From: Omnitrophica WOR_2 bacterium RIFCSPLOWO2_01_FULL_41_12
GTDB lineage: Bacteria > Omnitrophota > Gorgyraeia > Gygaellales > Profunditerraquicolaceae
Assembly (NCBI GenBank): GCA_001805765.1
Contig: MHGW01000051.1
Coordinates: 1-14,693 of the forward strand
DNA length: 14,693 nt
Direction: 5' to 3'
Shown: one piece after another, positions 6,415-13,683 of the stretch
Layout: each line of letters starts with the position of its first letter
Position numbering within the stretch: position 1 is the stretch's first letter
Notes under the pieces: model-generated
Told to the model about the DNA's origin: nothing
What the model saw: the letters and a program-made list of their open reading frames with translations, nothing else
Database searches by the model: none
Translations under genes and position numbers: made by a program

Positions 6415-7455
6415 ATGGATATCAGAACTATAGAATGGAAGAAGAATGTTATCAAAATTATTGACCAGACCAAATTGCCTTTAACTTTTAAGTATGTCTA
6501 TATTAAAGACATAAAAACACTCTGGCGGGCAATCAGGTCAATGCAGATACGCGGGGCGCCGGCATTAGGCGCTGCCGCAGGCTTAGGCGTATATCTGGCA
6601 GTGAAGGATTCCCAGGCAAAAAATTTTCCTGAATTTAAGAAAGAATTGGATAATGCAGTGTACTACATTGCTTCCAGCCGGCCCACCGCCAGAAATCTTT
6701 TCTGGGCCTTGGAAAGAATGGTAAAAGTTGCGCGGGAGAATAAAGATAAACCCATATCCCGGATAAAAAAATTAATCTTTAATGAGGCGGACAAAATCAT
6801 CCAGGAGGATAGAGCCGCCTGCCGTAAGATTGGCTATTTTGGAGCAAAATTGATTAAAGAAAATAACACAATTTTGACTATCTGCAATGCCGGAATCCTG
6901 GCGACTATTGACTATGGTACTGCCTTAGGAGTTATCTATCGGGCGAGCGAAGACGGTAAAAAAATTAAAGTTTTTGCCTGCGAGACCAGGCCGATGTTGC
7001 AAGGTGCGCGCCTGACCAGCTGGGAATTAAATAAAAATAATATTGATGTCACGCTGATTACGGACAGTATGGCCGCTACCTTAATGAAAGCGGGTAAAAT
7101 TGATAAAGTGATTGCCGGGGCAGACCGCATTGCCCAAAACGGCGACAGCGCTAATAAAATCGGCACCTATAGCCTGGCAGTTTTATGCCGGTATCACAAA
7201 ATCCCTTTTTATATCGCCGCGCCAATATCTACTTTTGACTCCAAGATTAAAACCGGCCAAGACATACCTATTGAAGAAAGAAAAGGCAGGGAACTTAAGG
7301 AGTTATTTTTTAAACAGGCCATTGCCCCTGCGCAGGTGAAGGTTTTTAATCCTGCCTTTGATGTTACGCCCAATAATTTAATCACCGCCATTATTACGGA
7401 TAAAGGAATTATTAAAGCGCCATATGGAAAAAATATTAGTCGCAAATTTAGGTGA
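6415..7455 (+). CDS. mtnA: S-methyl-5-thioribose-1-phosphate isomerase
   Basis: Converts methylthioribose-1-phosphate to methylthioribulose-1-phosphate in methionine salvage. The eIF2B-like fold is evident from RGAPALGAAAG near the N-terminus, ARNLFWALERM, CETRPMLQGARLTSWEL, GADRIAQNGDSANKIGTYSL and FYIAAPISTFD followed by IPIEER. The catalytic pair is present: Cys157 in CNAG and Asp237 in GADRI, close to Cys160 and Asp240 of the Bacillus enzyme. One deviation is isoleucine before CNAG where MtnA usually has histidine (THCNAG). I chose ATG 6415 (346 residues). No mtnP, mtnK or downstream salvage gene is in the window, so the pathway context is missing. The related ribose-1,5-bisphosphate isomerase family is less likely because ETRPMLQGARLT and IPIEER are MtnA-like. 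The 3' end overlaps thiL by 32 nt. Confidence 0.9.
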   Translation: MDIRTIEWKKNVIKIIDQTKLPLTFKYVYIKDIKTLWRAIRSMQIRGAPALGAAAGLGVYLAVKDSQAKNFPEFKKELDNAVYYIASSRPTARNLFWALERMVKVARENKDKPISRIKKLIFNEADKIIQEDRAACRKIGYFGAKLIKENNTILTICNAGILATIDYGTALGVIYRASEDGKKIKVFACETRPMLQGARLTSWELNKNNIDVTLITDSMAATLMKAGKIDKVIAGADRIAQNGDSANKIGTYSLAVLCRYHKIPFYIAAPISTFDSKIKTGQDIPIEERKGRELKELFFKQAIAPAQVKVFNPAFDVTPNNLITAIITDKGIIKAPYGKNISRKFR

Positions 7456-8329
7456 ATTCGGGCTGATTGAAAGATTTAGAAAACAAATCCGGACTGATCC
7501 TTCGGTGATTAAGGGCAGCGGCGATGATTGCGCAGTGATAAAATTTAGCCCGGATAAATACCTGCTTTTTACCTGCGATATGATTGTAGAGAAAGTGGAT
7601 TTTTTAGCGCAAGATAAACCCGAACTTATCGGCAGAAAGGCCTTAAGCCTGTCCATTAGCGATATTGCTGCCTGCGGCGGGATTCCCCGCTACTGCCTGA
7701 TATCCATGGGATTACCTAAAAATACCGCACTAAAAGAAGTGGATGGAATTTATCGGGGAATAAAAAAGTTAGCCCAAAAATTTAAAATAAATATGGTGGG
7801 CGGAGATTTAAGCCGCTCAGAGCGCATTACCATTGACGTAAGTATGTTAGGGCTGGTAGAGAAGAAATACCTTGTTTTAAGAAGCGGCGCTAAAAAAGGC
7901 GATATCATATTTGTCACCGGCAGCCTAGGCGGTTCTATGTTAGGTAAACACTTAAAGTTTATGCCCCGCTTAAAAGAGGCCAGGCTTTTGGTTGAGAACT
8001 TTAAAATAAATTCCATGATCGATATTTCAGACGGATTAATTCAGGATCTCGGGCACATCTTAAAACAGAGTCAGGCCGGAGCAATCATCTATGAAAATCT
8101 GATTCCGCTCAGTAATCAGGCAAAGGATTTAAACGATGCCTTTTATGGCGGCGAAGATTTTGAGCTGCTTTTTACCCTGCCGCGTAACCAGGCCGGGAGA
8201 TTATCCCGGAAAAGATGGCCGGGTTTTAAACCCATCGGAGAAATTGTAAATAAAAAATACGGATTAAGATTAATAGATAAAAAAGGCAGGGAAAAGGTCC
8301 TCTGTGCAAAAGGTTTTACGCACTTCTAA
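7424..8329 (+). CDS. thiL: Thiamine-monophosphate kinase
   Basis: Phosphorylates thiamine monophosphate to thiamine diphosphate, the active cofactor. The protein (301 residues) begins MEKILVANLGEFGLIERF, and because LGEFGLI is the conserved ThiL N-terminus the start must be 7424, inside mtnA. Nucleotide and metal-binding motifs are GSGDDCAVI (31-39), CDMIVE (Asp52), SISDIAACGG, VGGDLSRS and, in the C-terminal half, IDISDGLIQDLGHI and GGEDFELLFTLP. The usual VHF after DMxVE reads VDF here, a small departure. The PurM-like two-domain architecture appears complete. The order thiL-tsaE-tsaB matches Bacillus ydiA-ydiB-ydiC. No other thiamine gene is visible in the window. Confidence 0.94.
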   Translation: MEKILVANLGEFGLIERFRKQIRTDPSVIKGSGDDCAVIKFSPDKYLLFTCDMIVEKVDFLAQDKPELIGRKALSLSISDIAACGGIPRYCLISMGLPKNTALKEVDGIYRGIKKLAQKFKINMVGGDLSRSERITIDVSMLGLVEKKYLVLRSGAKKGDIIFVTGSLGGSMLGKHLKFMPRLKEARLLVENFKINSMIDISDGLIQDLGHILKQSQAGAIIYENLIPLSNQAKDLNDAFYGGEDFELLFTLPRNQAGRLSRKRWPGFKPIGEIVNKKYGLRLIDKKGREKVLCAKGFTHF

Positions 8330-8333
8330 GCGG

Positions 8334-8777
8334 ATGAAAATAATCTCTAAATCTGTAAATGAGACCATAAATATAGGTAAGAGAATTGCTAAAAAACTAA
8401 AAGGGGGAGATATAGTTTGTTTATTTGGCGCCTTTGGTACGGGTAAGACGGTTTTGACCAAAGGAATTGCTCAAGGGTTAGGGATAAAAAGAGATCATAT
8501 TGTCAGTCCCTCTTTTGTGCTCCTGCGCCAATTGAAGGGAAAAATTCCCCTTTATCATTTTGACCTTTACCGGCTAGAGAGGCCACAGGATATTCTGGGT
8601 TTAGGATATGAGGAATATCTTTATGATGACGCCGTTACGGTAATTGAATGGGCAGATAGATTGAAATATCTTTTACCCAAGGAATACCTGAAAATAACCT
8701 TAAAGGCAGGCGCAGAAACAATACGGCAGATAGAAATCATTCCTATCGGGAAACGTTATGAAAATATTAGGTATTGA
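8334..8777 (+). CDS. tsaE: tRNA t6A37 biosynthesis ATPase TsaE
   Basis: ATPase that supports the TsaB-TsaD complex in making N6-threonylcarbamoyladenosine at position 37 of ANN-decoding tRNAs. With the ATG at 8334, four bases after the thiL stop, the protein has 147 residues, a normal TsaE length. A GTG at 8304 would add ten residues overlapping thiL and is less likely. Walker A is GAFGTGKT (32-39). SPSFVLLRQ, the YHFDLYRL motif and VIEWADRL are the family hallmarks (Ser-Pro-Thr/Ser-Phe; H-x-D-x-Y-R; E-W). The 3' end overlaps tsaB by 20 nt, which fits tight coupling of the two partners. Confidence 0.95.
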   Translation: MKIISKSVNETINIGKRIAKKLKGGDIVCLFGAFGTGKTVLTKGIAQGLGIKRDHIVSPSFVLLRQLKGKIPLYHFDLYRLERPQDILGLGYEEYLYDDAVTVIEWADRLKYLLPKEYLKITLKAGAETIRQIEIIPIGKRYENIRY

Positions 8778-9432
8778 TACCAGCACAAAATTCTTAAGTT
8801 TAGGTATATCCGAAGACGATAAAATATACGAATATAATTTAGAATTAGGCAGGCAGATGTCTGATTTGCTGAGCCCAACTATAAAAAGAGTGCTGGATGC
8901 CCTGGGTTGGCGTATTAATGATATTGATTATTTTGCCTGCGGCTTAGGCCCGGGTTCTTTTACCGGCATGCGCGTGGGCTTAGCGACTATAAAGGGATTA
9001 AGTTGGTCTTTAAAAAAACCTATTATAGGCATATCTACCTTAGATATATTAGCCAGGGGCGTAGGTTCCACAGGACAAACTATCATTCCTATTATTGATG
9101 CCAAAAGAGGGCTTTTATACTGCAGTTTTTATAAAAATAAAAATGGTACGCTGAAAAGGATAGCGCCTTATCGGCTTTTAAAAGAAGAGGATTTCTTTGG
9201 TAAAGCGGTAAACGATAGTATAATATTGGGCGATGGCTTGAATTTATATAAAGAGAAGATCTTAAGCAATATCAAAGGGGTAACATTTTTAGATAGGGAT
9301 TATTGGTATCCTAAAGGCCGCAATATAATCGCTTTGGCCTTGGCTAAGATTAAAATTAAGAAACCGGATAATCCTTTTGATCTAAAACCTATTTATCTAT
9401 ATCCCAAAGAATGCCAGATAAAAATCAAATAG
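8758..9432 (+). CDS. tsaB: tRNA t6A37 biosynthesis protein TsaB
   Basis: ASKHA-fold partner of TsaD in the threonylcarbamoyl-transfer complex for t6A37. The 224-residue protein begins MKILGIDTSTKFLSLGI, the TsaB signature, and has GLGPGSFTGMRVGLATIKGL with GPGSFTGMR at 64-72. IIPIIDAKRGLLYCSFY near residue 115 is also characteristic. It lacks the paired metal-binding histidines expected of TsaD, which supports TsaB. ATG 8758 lies inside tsaE. Unlike the Bacillus order, no rimI or tsaD follows; alr comes next with a 22-nt overlap. TsaD and TsaC must be encoded elsewhere. Confidence 0.93.
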   Translation: MKILGIDTSTKFLSLGISEDDKIYEYNLELGRQMSDLLSPTIKRVLDALGWRINDIDYFACGLGPGSFTGMRVGLATIKGLSWSLKKPIIGISTLDILARGVGSTGQTIIPIIDAKRGLLYCSFYKNKNGTLKRIAPYRLLKEEDFFGKAVNDSIILGDGLNLYKEKILSNIKGVTFLDRDYWYPKGRNIIALALAKIKIKKPDNPFDLKPIYLYPKECQIKIK

Positions 9433-10535
9433 GGTACAGGCCGACGTGGGCTGAGATTAATCTCAGGAATTTAGCATATAATTTTCAGCAGATAAAAAAA
9501 CTGCTGGGGCCTAAACCTAAGATTATGGTTACGGTCAAGGCCGATGCCTACGGCCATGGCTTAATCCCGGTAGCCAAGAAATTAATCTCCTGCGGTGTAG
9601 ATTATTTAGGCACTGCCTCTATAGATGAAGGAATAAAATTAAGAAAGCAAAATATCCGGGCGCCGATATTAGTCTTGGGGATGTTCTTGGAGAAAGATAT
9701 TGCGCCGCTTTTTAGATATAAGTTAATCCCTGCTGTCTGCACTGAAGATTTAGCCCTTGCTTTAAATAAAAGGGCTAAAGAGTTGGGTAAGCCGATAGAT
9801 ATTCATATTAAGGTGGATACGGGAATGGGCAGGTTAGGCGTTCTACATACCGAGGCTTTTGAATTTGTAAAAAAGATTTATCATCTAAAGTTTATAAATA
9901 TCCAAGGCATATTTACCCATTTTCCTTTGGCAGATGCGGATAAAAAATTTACCTTATCCCAGATAAATTTATTCAACCGCCTGATAGAAAGGTTAAAAAG
10001 CCAAGGGATAAATATACCATTAGTCCATGCCGCCAATAGTATGGGTGTCATCGGTTTTAAGCAAAGCCATTTTAATCTGGTCAGGCCGGGCCTGGTTATT
10101 TACGGCCTTTATCCTAAAAAAAATTTAGCGCTAAAATTAAAGCCGGTCTTAAGCTTAAAAACTAAAATAATATATTTTAAAAAATTCCCGCCGGGTTTTG
10201 GCATAAGTTACGGCCACACCTATTTTACTAAAAAAAATACCACCATTGTCACCTTGCCTATCGGCTACGGCGATGGTTATCCCCGTAATCTCTCTAATCG
10301 CGGCCCGGTCTTGATAGGGGGGAAGCATTTTCAGGTCAGCGGTAGGATATGCATGGACCAGATTATGGTAGATGTGGGTAGCTTATCAGTGAGGCCAGGA
10401 GATGAGGTAGTCTTGATCGGGGCCCAAGGCAAACAGAGAATTACTGCTGAAGAATTAGCCGGACTATCCGAAACCATTAGTTATGAAATTGTCTGCGGTT
10501 TAGGCAGCCGCATCCCCCGAGTATACATTGAATGA
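9411..10535 (+). CDS. alr: Alanine racemase
   Basis: PLP enzyme interconverting L- and D-alanine, the source of D-Ala for peptidoglycan. At 374 residues it has family length. The PLP lysine is Lys43 in VTVKADAYGHG; the second catalytic base is Tyr267 in GISYGHTY. KVDTGMGRLG, HAANSMG, RPGLVIYGLYP, LPIGYGDGYPR and GRICMDQIMVDVG follow in the expected order, covering the N-terminal barrel and the C-terminal beta domain. ATG 9411 is inside tsaB; the conserved WAEINLRNLAYNF begins 12 residues later, so the N-terminus is plausible. It is the last gene of the plus-strand run and is followed by a convergent-end palindrome. Confidence 0.96.
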   Translation: MPDKNQIGYRPTWAEINLRNLAYNFQQIKKLLGPKPKIMVTVKADAYGHGLIPVAKKLISCGVDYLGTASIDEGIKLRKQNIRAPILVLGMFLEKDIAPLFRYKLIPAVCTEDLALALNKRAKELGKPIDIHIKVDTGMGRLGVLHTEAFEFVKKIYHLKFINIQGIFTHFPLADADKKFTLSQINLFNRLIERLKSQGINIPLVHAANSMGVIGFKQSHFNLVRPGLVIYGLYPKKNLALKLKPVLSLKTKIIYFKKFPPGFGISYGHTYFTKKNTTIVTLPIGYGDGYPRNLSNRGPVLIGGKHFQVSGRICMDQIMVDVGSLSVRPGDEVVLIGAQGKQRITAEELAGLSETISYEIVCGLGSRIPRVYIE

Positions 10536-10563
10536 GCGCATATTCTCTCCATAAGAAAAAGAG

Positions 10564-10688
10564 AAATCCCAATATCAAATACTACCAATACTACCAAATA
10601 AATCCCAATTTCAAAATCCAAAACTTAAAGATTTGGATTTGGGATTTTGGATTTATTTTAGATTTGGTAGTATTTGGATTTTGGATTT
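10564..10688. terminator. AT-rich long palindrome between convergent alr and lptG (likely bidirectional terminator or repeat)
   Basis: Two arms of about 60 bases form an imperfect hairpin. Perfect paired blocks are CAAATACTACCA 10576-10587 with TGGTAGTATTTG 10665-10676, AAATAAATCC 10596-10605 with GGATTTATTT 10649-10658, and AAATCCAAA 10614-10622 with TTTGGATTT 10632-10640 around a 9-nt loop. Short direct repeats occur within the arms (ACTACCAAT-ACTACCAAA on the left, GGATTTTGGATTTAT twice on the right). It fills most of the 158-bp gap between the alr stop and the lptG stop. T-rich sequence occurs in the descending arm on the plus strand and, by symmetry, on the minus strand. Termination in both directions is inferred from position. 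The low-complexity make-up suggests a dispersed intergenic repeat family. Confidence 0.65.
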
Positions 10689-10693
10689 ATCCT

Positions 10694-11794
10694 TTAGGGT
10701 AGGTTATTGATAAGGTATAGACTACTGGTTAAGGCGAGTATATGAGGTAGCGAGGTAGCGAGAACCGGCGCAAGGATACCGGCTTTTCCAAAGGCAATTC
10801 CCACCGCACTTAGCACATAATATACAAATCCCAGCATTAAGGAAATCCCTATTGAGGACATTCCGGTAGCGCGCTTGCGCATCATCAAGGAAAACGGCAC
10901 CCCTAAAAAAATAATGATGATACTGGTTAAAGAATCAGTGAATCTTCGGTAAAGGTCTACTTTAAAATTTCTGATGACGGTAGTAGCCCCGCTTTTAGAC
11001 AATCTCCATAAATAGTCGTCCAGTTGGGCAATATTCATCAGGTCAGGCCTTTGGCGCTGATGAAAAAATTGCTCCGGGCTTTCCGGGATAGTCATAATTT
11101 CCTCCGGAAAATATTGCGGGTCACTGACAATCTGGCCGTTTTCATTAAAATTATAAGTAATGCATTGATAAAATCTCCACAGGCCCTCCTTATAAATACC
11201 CTTATTGGCGACTATTTTTTTCACTATGTTTTGCTTTTCATCGTGCTCTAAGATAATTATGCCTTCCATCGTATTGTTGCCTAAGGAGAATTTATTCACG
11301 AAAAAAAGCCTGTTTTTAATCCCATACATAGAAAGGTTATTAATAATCTCCTGTTCTTTACTTTTAGCTTTTTTTTCTCCGCTTTCTATCTGTTCCTTTA
11401 TTTTTTCCGTCAGCGATATAGACCCCGGCACAAACCGGTCATTGACCCAGAATACGAATACACTGATGATGATGCCAAAGATAATTACGGTCTGGGTGAT
11501 CTGGAAGATACTTAATCCGGATGCGCGCATCGCGATAATTTCATTATTGCGGTTCAGTTTTCCGAATGTATAAAGCGTGCTTAAGAGGCAGGCAATAGGC
11601 GCCACCTGCACAAAGATGATGGGTAGATACGAAAGGTAATACTGTAAGAGCAGATAGGGATTAACCTTCTGCCTTAATATCTCATCCAGATGCGAAAATA
11701 CGTCAATGATAATATAAAGGAAAAGAAATAAAAAAAGACAGCCAAAGAAAAGCCCGAGGACGGATTTTAATATATAACGGTCTAATATGCGCAT
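10694..11794 (-). CDS. lptG: LptF/LptG-family lipopolysaccharide export permease (second copy, LptG-like)
   Basis: Inner-membrane subunit of the LptB2FG transporter that extracts lipopolysaccharide for delivery to the outer membrane. The 366 residues show the YjgP/YjgQ layout: membrane segments at roughly 10-35, 50-75 and 100-120, a soluble periplasmic domain of about 150 residues, and three more membrane segments at about 285-360. LNRNNEIIAMRASGLS, just after the second segment, is the family's conserved cytoplasmic loop that contacts LptB. It follows the first permease with a 13-nt overlap. The F versus G assignment rests only on order (F then G as in Escherichia coli) and could be reversed. 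No lptB, lptA or lptC is in the window. Presence of the pair implies a diderm envelope. Confidence 0.85.
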   Translation of the reverse strand: MRILDRYILKSVLGLFFGCLFLFLFLYIIIDVFSHLDEILRQKVNPYLLLQYYLSYLPIIFVQVAPIACLLSTLYTFGKLNRNNEIIAMRASGLSIFQITQTVIIFGIIISVFVFWVNDRFVPGSISLTEKIKEQIESGEKKAKSKEQEIINNLSMYGIKNRLFFVNKFSLGNNTMEGIIILEHDEKQNIVKKIVANKGIYKEGLWRFYQCITYNFNENGQIVSDPQYFPEEIMTIPESPEQFFHQRQRPDLMNIAQLDDYLWRLSKSGATTVIRNFKVDLYRRFTDSLTSIIIIFLGVPFSLMMRKRATGMSSIGISLMLGFVYYVLSAVGIAFGKAGILAPVLATSLPHILALTSSLYLINNLP

Positions 11795-12879
11795 AATTTA
11801 TAGGTTAAAACCGCTCCGATACTGCCCAGGATGATATTGGGTATCCACATGGCAATTTTAGGATTAAGGTGACCCTGCAGGCTCAAGCCCTGAGAGGCCA
11901 GCAGTAACAAATAATACACGCCCACAATCAGAAAGGCCATCCCAAAATTAATGGATTTTTCGCGCCGCCGGGTAATTATTGCCAAGGGGCTACCAAAAAG
12001 GATAAAGATAAGGCTGGAAAAAGCCAGGGCGATTTTTTCGTTTATTTCCGTAATCAACGGAGCAGGATCAATGCCTTCTTTTTTTAGTTTTTCCATTTCC
12101 CGCCTTAGTTCCTGGATATTCATATCCTTGGGTTTCTTTTCGATTTTATCTTTGTCCTGCGCTTGGGATAAGTTCAGGTTCAAAAAGTAAGTCTTAAAAT
12201 TTAATTTATAGAAACTGCTGGGATTTTCCGGGTCCGGCTCATCCGATGTTCCGTCCATAAGTTTTAGTTTTATAATTTTTTTCTCAGGAATGGCGATAAA
12301 TTCTCCTCTTTTTGCCACGATGGTGCGGGTAGGTTTATTCTCTCCCTGAGGCTCATAGATGCGCACATTGCTGAGTTTATTCTGGTCAATACGATAAATA
12401 AAGATGATATATTTTTCAAAAGAATTGATAAAGACGCCAGGCTCAAGGGCAGCAGTGGGGTTTTTTATGCCTATATCCACCAAGGTTTTTCTGGAGGCAT
12501 AATGCGCGTACGGTATAACCCGGTCATTAAAGATAACCAGGATCAGGCTTAAGATTATTCCTACTATGAGCAGTGGTAAGATCAGTGAAAAAAGATTTAT
12601 CCCGCTTGCTCGGATGGCGACAATCTCGTTATCGCTGGATAGCCTTCCCAGAGACAGAAGCACCGCGGTCAGCGCGGCAATAGGTACGGTATAAGTAAGT
12701 AAATACGGCATCATCAGCAGGAAGAGTTTAGTGACACTAAAAAAATCCACGCCTTTATTAATCACTAAGTCCGTAAGTTTTACCAGGTTGCCTAAAATCA
12801 TCACAAAGGTGAGTACTCCCAGGGCTAAAAACAAAGGCCCGATAAACTCTTTTAATAAATAGCTGCGTAAAATTTTCAT
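11782..12879 (-). CDS. lptF: LptF/LptG-family lipopolysaccharide export permease (first copy, LptF-like)
   Basis: Partner permease of the same LPS exporter. The 365-residue protein has membrane segments at about 12-35, 50-80 and 98-120, a periplasmic beta-rich domain, and segments at about 270-295, 302-325 and 333-360. LSSDNEIVAIRASGINLF is the conserved coupling-loop motif, almost the same as in the next gene. A charged stretch before the fourth segment (KDKIEKKPKDMNIQELRREM) resembles the linker often seen in this family. The start ATG (complement of 12877-12879) lies one base from the comF stop. The two permeases are diverged paralogues of nearly equal length in tandem, as expected for a heterodimer. 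Which is F and which is G is uncertain. Confidence 0.85.
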   Translation of the reverse strand: MKILRSYLLKEFIGPLFLALGVLTFVMILGNLVKLTDLVINKGVDFFSVTKLFLLMMPYLLTYTVPIAALTAVLLSLGRLSSDNEIVAIRASGINLFSLILPLLIVGIILSLILVIFNDRVIPYAHYASRKTLVDIGIKNPTAALEPGVFINSFEKYIIFIYRIDQNKLSNVRIYEPQGENKPTRTIVAKRGEFIAIPEKKIIKLKLMDGTSDEPDPENPSSFYKLNFKTYFLNLNLSQAQDKDKIEKKPKDMNIQELRREMEKLKKEGIDPAPLITEINEKIALAFSSLIFILFGSPLAIITRRREKSINFGMAFLIVGVYYLLLLASQGLSLQGHLNPKIAMWIPNIILGSIGAVLTYKLCAY

Positions 12880-12880
12880 C

Positions 12881-13609
12881 TTAATTGGCTAAGGTTAAAA
12901 CAAAGACAATATTTGCCCCGGCATTTTTTAAGGTTTTAGCTGCTTCAGAAGAGGTAGCCGACGTAGTAAGGACATCATCCACCAAAAGTATATTTTTTCC
13001 TTTTATATCCCGGTTTTCTTTTACAGAGAAACAGCCTTTAATATTTAAAAGACGGTTTTCTTCATCTAATTCTATCTGGGTGCGGGTAGGCCGATGCCGG
13101 ATGAGATTATTAGTGAGGACTTTTTTATTAAAGGTAGCGGCGATATGGTTGCTGAGCACTTCGGCCTGATTGAATTCTCTTTCGCGTAAACGGGCATTAT
13201 GCAGCGGCACAGGGATAATTAAATCCAGGTAATGTAAAGGCAGATTATATTCTTGGATAAACTCAATCATCAACCTGCTTAAAGAGCGGCCCAAATAATC
13301 TTTACCTTTATATTTAAATTCATGGACGAGTTCTTTGAGCACGCCTTCAAATACACAAGGGCTGAAGGCGCGGTCAAAATGCAGTTTGTTTTTAATACAA
13401 GCCGGACAGACATGTTTAGTAAAATGATTTTTTTCTAAGTGCCTGCCGCAGGAGCAGCAAAAAGGAGGCAGGTTCTTTTTTATCTTCACCCAGCACTCCA
13501 TGCAGACCAGGCTGTCTACGCTGGATTTTCCATTGAGTTTCTTCCTGCAGACGATGCAGATTTTCGGATAAACGAGATCAACTAAGCCCTTTACGATATC
13601 TTTCAGCAT
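12881..13609 (-). CDS. comF: ComF-family phosphoribosyltransferase-like protein
   Basis: ComF (GntX/YhgH group) proteins join an N-terminal zinc-finger module to a PRTase fold; ComF is required for DNA uptake in naturally competent bacteria, while its biochemical activity is poorly defined. The sequence shows Cys18 and Cys21 in ICIVC, then cysteines in CMEC, FCCSCG and VCPAC, giving one or two metal sites. FKYKGKDYLG, PVPLHNARLREREFNQAEVL and RTQIELDEENR are family signatures. The PRPP-binding loop is DDVLTTSAT at 211-219. I prefer ATG 13609 (242 residues): a TTG 36 bases upstream would add 12 residues but lies in the -35 box of the proposed promoter. It is the first gene of the comF-lptF-lptG operon. 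No other competence gene is visible, so DNA uptake is not implied. Confidence 0.9.
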   Translation of the reverse strand: MLKDIVKGLVDLVYPKICIVCRKKLNGKSSVDSLVCMECWVKIKKNLPPFCCSCGRHLEKNHFTKHVCPACIKNKLHFDRAFSPCVFEGVLKELVHEFKYKGKDYLGRSLSRLMIEFIQEYNLPLHYLDLIIPVPLHNARLREREFNQAEVLSNHIAATFNKKVLTNNLIRHRPTRTQIELDEENRLLNIKGCFSVKENRDIKGKNILLVDDVLTTSATSSEAAKTLKNAGANIVFVLTLAN

Positions 13610-13616
13610 ACCCCAT

Positions 13617-13645
13617 ATGATAACAATGAAATAGGCATTTGTCAA
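13617..13645 (-). promoter_or_regulatory. Sigma70-type promoter for comF-lptF-lptG
   Basis: On the minus strand a perfect TTGACA -35 box (13645-13640) is followed by a 17-nt spacer and TATCAT (13622-13617), one mismatch from TATAAT. The expected transcription start, about seven bases on, falls at or next to the comF ATG at 13609, so the message would be leaderless or nearly so. The -35 box forms half of the palindrome TGTCAATTGACA (13640-13651) shared with the pyrE promoter. Confidence 0.7.
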
Positions 13646-13674
13646 TTGACAGAAGGTGTTTAAGATAGTAAAAT
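13646..13674 (+). promoter_or_regulatory. Sigma70-type promoter for pyrE
   Basis: A perfect TTGACA -35 box (13646-13651), a 17-nt spacer and TAAAAT (13669-13674), one mismatch from consensus. The predicted start is about 13680-13682, at most a few bases before the pyrE ATG (13684). No Shine-Dalgarno sequence precedes that ATG, in keeping with a leaderless transcript. It lies back to back with the comF promoter. Confidence 0.7.
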
Positions 13675-13683
13675 AATTAGACT

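Noticed and set aside
8304..8306. GTG as the start of tsaE
   Set aside because: It adds ten non-conserved residues overlapping thiL; ATG 8334 gives the usual TsaE N-terminus directly after the thiL stop.
11205..11573. 122-codon plus-strand open frame inside lptG
   Set aside because: It is a shadow of the antisense permease gene, with no family motif and no ribosome site.
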